From positions 375,885,018-375,949,017 of the forward strand of contig NC_081407.1 of NCBI RefSeq assembly GCF_030272615.1: 64,000 nucleotides of DNA, written 5' to 3'. A program made the position numbers and the translations under genes. How positions within the stretch are numbered: the stretch's first letter is position 1; each line of letters begins with the position of its first letter. Of the stretch, positions 56,676-64,000 are shown in pieces. This DNA comes from Cryptomeria japonica (Eukaryota; Streptophyta; Pinopsida; Cupressales; Cupressaceae). A model generated the notes under the pieces. It was not told where the DNA came from. It did not search any database and was given only the letters and a program-made list of their open reading frames with translations.

Positions 56676-58140
56676 TTATCGAGCCCAAAGAGGAACTGAG
56701 GTTGGAGAGTCTAGGACATAATCATCAACCTCTGAATAATGACTAAGAGAAGAATGTGAATCCTCATAATAACTATCACCATCTAGAGTGGAGGAAGAAG
56801 AATCCTCATCAAGATTAGGAGGACTAAGATCCTCAAAAGAACAGTCATTATGATGCAGTGTCTCCAATGTGATAGTGGACGAAAAAGTGGTATGAGAAGA
56901 ACTAGAAGAACTCTCCTTAAAACAAACACTGCACTCAATAAACAACTCATGAGTGGTGCAATGGAGAAGCCTATACTCTTTGACACCATCCAGATACCCA
57001 AAAAATATATAAGGCTTTCATTGTGGGTCCATAGCCTTACGTTTCTCTACTGGAATGTGGGCCCATGCAAGAGAACAAAATACTCTGGAGTACTTAACTA
57101 TGGTTTTTCGACCAATCTAAGCTTGAAAAGGAGTAACCCCCTTCAAAAATTTATGAGGAACTCAGTTCTAGATGTAACACACAGAATTGATGGCCTCCAC
57201 CCAATATTACAGAGCCAGAGACTTGGAGTGAATCATACAATTGACCATCTCCTTCAAGGACCTATTCTTCTGTTATGCGACAACATTCTATTGAGGACTA
57301 TATGGAAGTTATGTGTGCTGCATGTTGATACCTTTTGAAGCACAACATTGTTCAAACCGATTGTTAACATATTCACCTCCATTATTTGTTTGTAGAATTT
57401 TGATGAACTTTCCAGATTGTTTCTCTGCAAAATCTTTGAAATCTAGAAAACTCTCAAAGACCTCAAACTTTTTCTTTAAAAAGTAAACCCATCTATACCT
57501 AGAAAATTCATCGATAAATGTTAAGACATATCTAGCCCTACTAAATAATGGTTGTGGAAATGGACCTACTAAGTCACTATGTACCAAATCCAATAGTTGT
57601 GTAGCTCTCCATGATTTTCCTTTATCATACATTTCCTCAGTATGCTTACCAAGAATGCATCCTTGGCAAACTCCATCAAAAAATCGAATAGAAGGAAACC
57701 CTAAAACCATGTCATGTTGACTGACTTGTTGCAAGTAATATTAGTTCAAGTGGAAAAACCATTGATGTCACAAACAACTCACCTCATTTTCAAGAGTGAA
57801 TAACACTATTGAAGGAGAGTCAGGAACAAAGTGATAAAATTAATACAATCTAGATTGATGATCTATTGTTCCCACAACAAATGTAGATCCATTGATTACT
57901 ACTATATCTATTGTGAATTCAACTTGCTTGCTAGAACCAGTGTGAGATTTGATAGATATATAGATAAGAGATTAGTTGACAAAGATGAAACACAAAGGAC
58001 ATCCTCAAATGTTCCTTCACCCACAACAACAGACCGTCTCCCATGAACTTCAATAGGAGTGTCATCGCCCATTAGTATGGAAGGCATATAACATGGCTCT
58101 AAAGAGGTAAAATTATCTTTTGAATAAGACATGTGGTGTT
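56676..58140 (-). pseudogene. Copia B protease remnant and integrase
   Basis: Protease region HHMSYSKDNFTSLEPC and LMGDDTPIEVHGRRSVVVGE lacks the expected Trp-x-x-Asp-Ser/Thr-Gly just upstream (sequence reads SNSSIIEIATQ). Integrase: DGVCQGCILGKH (HHCC end), LLDLVHSDLVGPFPQ, VLTFIDEFSRYRWVYFLKKK, LQTNNGGEYVNNRF (Asp of DNGGEY replaced by Asn), PYSPQQN, then KRKAMDPQ-KPYIFFGYLDG and KEYRLLHCTTHELFIECSVC. A Ser-rich acidic linker (56925-56700) follows. The largest intact stretch is 57734-57309. Confidence 0.8.
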
Positions 58141-59421
58141 GAGTAGCTATTTCAATTATTGAAGAATTTGGTTGTGAAGCAATAGAAACTAGGGCCTTAC
58201 CCTTTCCTTTCCCCTTACTCTTATATGTGTCCTTTGAAGATCGTTCTAGTTAACTTTGTTTGATTGAATTAGGCACCTTGATATTATTGTTTTCTATAAG
58301 ATATGAAAGGTGATCAATTTGTTTTCTTAATCACTTATGTTCATCATGATCAGGCCTCTTACAATAAGAATACTTGACCTTCTTCTTCTTAGGCTGTTCA
58401 ATTTTTGATGAACAGGTTTGATTATCTTCTGTTGAACTAGTAGATTCGTGATCTTTCTTCTTCTCTCCTTGGTTATTTTGTTTCTTATCTTTCTTTAGTA
58501 GACCCATTTTGTTCTTTTGTACCTTGATTTATAGCTAAGGCATGTAAATTAGACTATTTTATTGTACCCATTTGAACCAATTTGTCCTACATAATGCTGC
58601 ACTCTTTCACTCTCATTTAAGATGTTCAAATTTATTCAAAATCAATTTTTTGTTTATAGATATTTGTATGTCATTATAGATGCCTCCCAGCATAATGAAT
58701 ATGAACTTTTTTTTTAAAATAGCCTTTTGGGTTTAAGTTCAGTGCAAAATTTTACTTTATATGATTATTCGAACAGTGAGAATTATATTTGGTGATAAGA
58801 GGAAACATCATGTGTACATTCTTTATTAGCATGGAGTAAATAGTTGTATATATGGTGATATAAGACAAATGACAAAAACTTATCACAGTTCATCTAGAGA
58901 AGGAATTTTTAATGTGGTACCTAGGGCATATTTTGTACCATAGAATGTAGAAACAAACACTGAGTAGTTAGGACCAAGATTAGTATGAATACTCAAGATC
59001 AATTGCCTATCATCTTTCTTGGTTCCACACTATTCCAACTACAATCTTACAGACTTGATTTTTGTGAAGAATTCTTGTATAGTGTTAAAATTGGTTGGAT
59101 TCAACCCTATGAGTTCATTCTCCAACTAATGACCTCTTAGCCAATCATGCTTATCAAAGAGGTTTTCCAAAGTGGTGAACACTCCATTTGGAGAAGTGGT
59201 AGATTCAATGTGAAAAAGAAGGTTAGGGGAGACTGACATACACATAGTGCCAAAGGCTTCATCCCATTTGTTAAACCCTTCTGTCTTTTCTATAGCATCT
59301 TGAGGTTCAGTTTCAAGTCCCATAGTAACATGATGATATCTATGTTTCCAGATATTATCATCTTATATTTTCATTCAAAATAATTATATGGTGTTAAAAA
59401 AGGAACTGTAGATGCATCCAT
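58141..59421 (-). pseudogene. Copia B gag and zinc knuckle
   Basis: Start ATG 59421 (MDASTVPFLTPYNYFE). A frameshift leads to MGLETEPQDAIEKTEGFNKW (59323), FGTMCMSVSPNLLFHIESTT and FTTLENLFDKHDWLRGH, a UBN2-type gag. It continues LENELIGLNPTNFNTIQEFF, ILSIHTNLGPNYSVFVSTFY and KIPSLDEL. The frame is then cut by a foreign segment at about 58640-58890. It resumes with NLHALAINQGTKEQNGSTKE, a Lys/Ser-rich stretch and a knuckle, YSYCKRPDHDEHK, whose first Cys is Tyr and last Cys is a stop. Confidence 0.75.
58640..58895. repeat. Dispersed-repeat segment inserted in Copia B gag
   Basis: Shares GGTTTAAGTTCAGTGCA and GTTGTATATATGGTGATATA with 36079-36190 near the tRNA gene. Here the two shared parts are separated by about 70 extra bases. 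Exact ends and target duplication were not resolved. Confidence 0.5.
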
Positions 59422-60447
59422 GATAGCAGAAAAGAAGTTTGCAAAGAATTAGAAAAAGTACAAGAAAAAAGACACATGAGACACTCCCCCTTTCCACTAG
59501 TCTTCAAAATCATCCCCCAAATATTACAAGGTTGGCACTCTATTATTCATGTGTTTACAAGGCCTTTTATTAGATTATAATTATTTGTAAGGCTCCAATG
59601 GCCACAAATAGAAAGTTTTGTTACAAATAAATGTGATACAAAATCTGAAATATTAGCCTTATTTTTGTTCCATGCTTATTAATACCTTTCTAACAACTAT
59701 TCATGTTTTTAATACATAGTTGTGAGGTGAAAGATATGACCTGTTGAGGAAAAATAAATAGCTGATTCAACCTACAATATTTGATGGGAAATGGCATAAT
59801 TTTTCAATGAGACCCATGTTAATGGAAAGTTCTCATTTCTATCTTTTCGTCAAGTACTCATTTATGAAAATTTGACAACTAAGGCAGAAGTTATGTAATG
59901 TTTGAGAAAGGTTGTTAAATTTGCCAACTAGAAAAATGGCTCATGCCCTATTCAAACTCATTTTCAGAAGAAAAATATTGAATTTATAGAAAGAAGAGAA
60001 AAAACCACAAAAAAACTCAATGTTAGGGAGAAAACCCAGAAACTATTTTTCTTGCAAATGAGAGGAAGCTAGAATTTTGAAGTCAAAGGAAAACAACTCG
60101 AGTAAAAAAAGTACACTCTAGTTTTCTTTAGTCTTCCAAACTATGATTTTGGTGAAATAAATTTTACTTATGACTTTTTCAAGCCTTCTAGGAACTCTTG
60201 AAATGCTGAAGAAGCTTCCAATAGAACCAAAAAGTTGCAATCACCCAGATCTCACAAGAACACATATATATAAAACTAGATTTAATTAGAAACTTATTTT
60301 CCTTTAAATTGTTTTGATTCTCCAGGTCACTCAAGAATGCAAGATAAGAGCATACTTTGGTTTTTAAGGAAAGTATTAGCTATCTAATGGTCTCAAATCT
60401 CTAAAATAAATCAAAAAAATAATGATCTATACCAGACAACACAACTA
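59422..60447 (-). other. Leader of Copia B
   Basis: Untranslated region between the primer site and gag start on the minus strand; AT-rich, no ORF of note. Confidence 0.5.
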
Positions 60448-60455
60448 TGATACCA
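60448..60455 (-). promoter_or_regulatory. Primer binding site of Copia B
   Basis: Minus strand TGGTATCA followed by TAGTTG; the first eight bases match the tRNA-iMet complement. Confidence 0.65.
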
Positions 60456-60456
60456 A

Positions 60457-61056
60457 GTTAGAGTCTACGAGAAGTGAGAATCGAGCCAGGATCTGATGTC
60501 GATCTTAGATCAAATGTAACTCCAAGCAACAAATGATCGAAGATCAAAATACCTGAATGAAGATAGATATAATATGAGAGAAAAAAAGAGACAAAGAAGA
60601 TAATTTTGAGAAGACTCTCATTGAGCTATCACTGAACTAGTGAAGGTGAGAGTATAGTGCTTATTATATAAAAATAAAATAACATATACAACCAAGAAAT
60701 GCCTTAACTCCCATTCCCCATTAAAGTGGGAGGTTTTACCTTCTTAGAAAATTCCAAAAGATGTGGCATAACCTCTTTACATGAAAACAAAAGAGGGCTT
60801 ATAAGAGGTGGCACATAAAGCCGAAAGAGGGTGAGAAACACAACTACCCCATAACCCACTTAGAAAATGAAAAAATAGTGGTTATGTGAGGTGGCACAAC
60901 AAGCCAAAAGAGGGTTTGTAACTCAACTATCCATGTGTGGGTGGGAGTGACACATTTAGTTGAATTAATTCACCACATGTGCACATATAAACCACTCCTA
61001 ATGACCTAGGCAAGATTAATAATATATGTGTAGGAAAAAATAAATACCCCCTAACA
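60457..61056 (-). repeat. 5' LTR of Copia B
   Basis: On the minus strand it begins TGTTAGGGGGTATTTATT (61056) and runs to the primer site. A TATATAATAAGCAC box (about 60670) precedes a CTCACC-rich start region. It contains an internal ~100-bp duplication (GAGGTGGCACA(T/A)(A/C)AAGCC, plus strand 60810 and 60879). No partner LTR lies in the window. Confidence 0.6.
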
Positions 61057-62340
61057 TAAGAAAATAAAAAAAACTACATTAACACAATTTGGGTTGTATA
61101 AGACTCCTAATTCTCAAGTAACTCTTGAAATGATGTGATTGTTCCATTGATTAGTAAGTGTTTCATGAAATAAAAATTAATTGTCTAGATGGATGACTAA
61201 TACAAAGACATGAAAAACATGGATTCTAGTGAGAAACCTCAAATCCCATCCATTCAAGAATGGATAATAGGTGTCATTATTTATATTTTAAATAATCATG
61301 AGATCATTGCAATTATCTATCACAAGATGGTAGGGAAAAGAGTGTCACATAGAGGTGACTCAAATATGCTTGTCTATGTGTACATTTTCTTGTGGTGTAT
61401 GGGAGAAATATCTTTAGGAAAAATATTTATAGAAAAATATGGATGTCTGGGTAAAGTGGATCTTTATGGTGATCTTGACGTGTCCCTCAAAAATATATTT
61501 ATGAGATCTAATATATATGTTAAATTAATATTTGTATGCAGCCAATAGGTGTTTAGTGGTCAATAAAGAGTGGCAACCACGAAATATTATTAGTAGGATT
61601 TTTTTTTGTGTGAGATAGTTTTCCATTTTTTTGTTAACCTAAAGTTGGGCCTATAATAAACTCTAAGCCTCTTTGAATCATGACCTCTCCTTTTCTACAA
61701 AATAACAACTTGTACAATGCCATTCTAATCTATAAAAAGTATAGATGTGAAGCACATCACTTGCGTGACTTCTCTTGCATAAAACTAATGTTGCAATGTT
61801 CTATGGGATTTCATAATATTGTTCAAATTTTCAAACTTGGATAGTAGCACTAGTAAATCAAAATAATCATATTATTAAAAAATATCATGAGATAAATTCA
61901 TGGCCAAAAATTCTCATCTAAGAAGCTCATTAGTTATAATTATTGAACATTACTAAAAACAATGCTACACCATACTAAGTTAGTCAAACAAAATGTTAAA
62001 AACTCACCAAGATAATCTGATCTTGTTTGTTAAAATACTACTTACACAAAAAATAGGTATCATATTGAGTTTAGATATTTTTTGAAAAGTTAATCATTGG
62101 GATAATTAACTTTTTCTATTTTTATTTTATTTCTTGTTGGAAGAATTTGTTAATTTAACTTAATGATTTGATTTGATTTTATATTTGTTGTGTTTACTTT
62201 TATCAGTATAATAACATATTTTGAATGTTGAATTCCTTATGTATCTTAGTTGATAGAGATTTAAATATTGATCATGTAATATTGACATTAAAATTATATT
62301 AATTAGACAAATGAAACATTCTAAAGCTAAGATCTCATGG
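61057..62340. other. AT-rich spacer
   Basis: A 112-codon open frame at 61210-61548 (MKNMDSSEKPQIPSIQEWII) shows no domain I know and lies in AT-rich DNA, so it is not called. Nothing else is recognisable. Confidence 0.45.
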
Positions 62341-62351
62341 CAACCTCGGTC

Positions 62352-62780
62352 AGGCAGGAAGGGGTGGAGTGATCAGAGACTCATGTGGAAGCCTCATCCA
62401 TACCTATGTAAAACAATTTGGAATCCAAACCTCTAGCATGGATAAAGTGGTAGCGATCTATCATGTGTTAATTGCGACCAAGGATAAGGGGCTTAGACAC
62501 ATAATTGTTAAAGGATATTCTCGTAATACACTCACAATGCCCAAAGGGGTGGCTAAGCTAGACTAGACATCTAACTCTCTCATCACCAAGTGTTGTGCTC
62601 TCCTTCCTACCCACAACGACATCACCTTCCACCATGTGCGGTGAGACAAAAAATGTGTGGTAGACAAGTTGGCTAGATTAGGCATGTTTGTTAATAATTT
62701 TGAAATATGAATTCACTTGCACAAAATATTGATTGAGGTTCATGTCATGATTTTGAATGACTTTTCTATTAATGATGTAT
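62352..62780 (+). pseudogene. LINE-type RNase H remnant, copy 3
   Basis: GNLGQAGRGGVIRDSCGSLI, KQFGIQTSSMDKVVAIYHVL, KDKGLRHIIVKGYSRNTLTM and HHVR-stop-DKKCVVDKLARLG follow the plant RVT_3-type RNase H pattern. The usual catalytic Glu (N-x-x-E) is in a Met-Asp-Lys context, and the EGDS-type Asp reads KGYS, so activity would be lost even without the two stops (62563, 62642). Confidence 0.65.
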
Positions 62781-62924
62781 AATCCCAAGTTTTCCTTTTT
62801 GGTACTTTCCCTTCTCGCCTTTTCCTTTCCTTGCTAGTTAAGGCAACAAGATTTAAATTTTGTTGGTACCATCTACCACTGTATCCCTCATGCCTATCAC
62901 TTTCTCAACTTGGATTCATCTTCT

Positions 62925-64000
62925 ATGAATATGTGTAGTGATTTGAATCAGATTGAACCTGGCAAATACTCAAAATTCAAGAATAATGGGGAGATTTGGA
63001 GTAAGGTGATTCAAGGCAATCTAGCTACTTATGTAGAGCGGATGACTGAACATGATCCCAAGATCTCTAGTGTATTTGTTCAAGCTTGGGATAATGGTGC
63101 TATTAAAATTGGGAGTTTTGCCTTTGTATTTACTATGGAGACCATCACAAAGGTGACTGGGTTGGCCCTTGATGGTATTTCCTTTCACAAAAAACCCAAA
63201 GGGAGTTATAAAGAGGACTTTGATCATTTATTTGAACCTATAGAAGGAATTTAAAGGCTTTAAAGTAGTTATAATATAGAAGAAATTCCAAGAATCTGCA
63301 AGGAGGCAACCTTTTATTCATGAAGTACTTCACCCTAGACAGAAGGAAAGTGAGGTTCCATCTGTAGATTTTCCCTTTGAAAAATCATCTTCACCATGAA
63401 ATAAGAATGAATTTTCCCTTTTGGGTTATGTCCTCTTTGTATGAGTCTATTTCTAAAGCCATTGTTAAGGGTAAACCACCTCTCAATCAGGGCCTCATTC
63501 ATACATTATATTATTTTCACTTCGCTTTATCCCCTTTTGGTGGGGTCCCTTTTATTGAGATTGGGTCCACTTATGACCCCAATTTACATGTTGATCTTAT
63601 TGTTACTCCTTCTAATTATGGAGAAGTATCTCTTTTGATTTCCAAAATGCCCACAAGGAAAAACCTTGCAAGAATGGCCAAATTTAAGGCCATTTCCACC
63701 ACTAAAAATGACCAAGATGTGGATACCTAGCCTAAGATGCAACAAAAAGTGAAAATTATTGATGATTTTGGTTTCAAGTCGCTCCTTGGAGTAATCAGAC
63801 TCTTCGAATACCATGAGGTCAGATTGGTTCCCTACTAAAATTAGTGTTGACCCTAGCCCTTTCCCCTTAAACCCTCCCCCCTCTACTAGTACCAAGCCCC
63901 CAAACTCTATCTTGGTTCTTACTAAAATTATGAAGGACCTGCATGAGGATGTGCAGAGACAAGATAACCTGTTAAAATGGCTCTTTTCATAGATGATTGT
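62925..64000 (+). pseudogene. ORF3-like protein of non-LTR-like element, copy 3 (partial)
   Basis: MNMCSDLNQIEPGKYSKFKN and IWSKVIQGNLATYVERMTEH align with EPSTCEKWKKNKDVWWEVVDGG... of copy 1; TMETITKVTGLALDGISFHK aligns with IDETFVAMVTSLAFTSRRFY. A stop at 63252 and a frameshift precede LLFMKYFTLDRRKVRFHL and MNFPFWVMSSLYESISKAIV, matching FIMRYITLDGRYASIF and IFVPYYLASSLENSLENHLE. PLNQGLIHTLYYFHF then matches PLLHEGLIVFIMEHTK. A TAG at 63728 and later decay follow; the C-terminal part (IMKDLHEDVQRQDNLLKWLF) runs past the window. Function unknown. Confidence 0.6.

Larger units (their letters stand above)
55015..61056 (-). mobile_element. Decayed Copia retrotransposon B
   Basis: Minus strand: 5' LTR (61056-60457), primer site (60455-60448), leader, gag from 59421, zinc knuckle, protease remnant, integrase, reverse transcriptase, and RNase H ending near 55040 at a purine tract (TTTAGGGGGAGAAG). 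No 3' LTR was found below 55015. It holds a foreign dispersed-repeat segment at about 58640-58890 and a tandem triplication inside reverse transcriptase. Confidence 0.8.
62341..64000 (+). mobile_element. Non-LTR-like element, copy 3 (RNase H then ORF3), cut by window end
   Basis: Plus-strand RNase H remnant (62352-62780), about 145 bp of spacer, then ORF3 (62925 onward). This is the same order as copy 2 at 34990-31740. No reverse transcriptase palm precedes it, so it is 5'-truncated near 62340. Confidence 0.6.

Noticed and set aside
61210-61548. 112-codon plus-strand frame
   Set aside because: AT-rich, no homology recognised and no splice or promoter context; chance frame cannot be excluded.

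Overview
The window looks like a repeat-dominated, gene-poor stretch of a large land-plant nuclear genome. The clearest lineage marker is an intact nuclear tRNA-Phe (anticodon GAA, no encoded CCA, plant-type body) at 35827-35899. LTR elements of plant Copia type, tRNA-iMet-type primer sites and degenerate telomere-like arrays fit this. The mix (long AT-rich spacers, old decayed elements, megaplant-like nesting) resembles a gymnosperm or fern more than a compact angiosperm genome, but the species cannot be fixed from sequence alone. I see no intact cellular protein-coding gene; almost every coding signal belongs to a decayed mobile element.

Layout. 1-1010: degenerate CCCTAA array with a ~530-bp higher-order period. 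1277-1439: hairpin MITE; 1777-2872: ~360-bp tandem repeats; 2976-3174: microsatellite. 3282-8164: decayed Helitron (HUH Rep plus PIF1-like helicase). 8400-9350: second telomere-like block. 9490-11240: 3' part of a non-LTR-like element on the minus strand. 12541-22560: a candidate large DNA transposon with hairpin clusters near both ends and two convergent decayed genes, a multi-exon proline-rich gene (+, 16099-18192) and a DDE-like transposase (-, 22213-19019). 23945-24640: ~235-bp tandem repeats. 25140-27905: third telomere-like array, containing a 109-bp MITE with perfect 8-bp target duplications. 28260-31160: AT-rich duplicated repeats. 31740-34990: second copy of the non-LTR-like element, here with zf-RVT and RNase H upstream. 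35827: tRNA-Phe. 37300-39960: retroelement tail with polypurine tract and LTR next to a Copia gag-protease fragment. 41249-53456: non-autonomous LTR element with a coiled-coil/G-patch ORF, into which a 7.2-kb Copia (42327-49527, minus strand) and a separate ~2.15-kb sequence (in the 3' LTR) have inserted. 53930-54680: unexplained coding remnant. 55015-61056: another decayed minus-strand Copia. 62350-64000: third copy of the non-LTR-like element, running off the end.

How the parts work together. Each block is a self-contained mobile element or its debris; nothing here forms a host operon or pathway. The strongest candidates for something undescribed are (1) the two-gene DDE element at 12.5-22.6 kb, whose transposase stays in one frame over 3.2 kb with nine nonsense codons and no frameshift, and (2) a family with a conserved ORF lying 3' of the RNase H of a LINE-type reverse transcriptase, seen in the same order at two loci and as a 5'-truncated copy at a third. 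Nonsense codons throughout are mostly those reachable by C-to-T change (CAG, CAA, CGA, TGG), as expected for long-methylated, silenced DNA.
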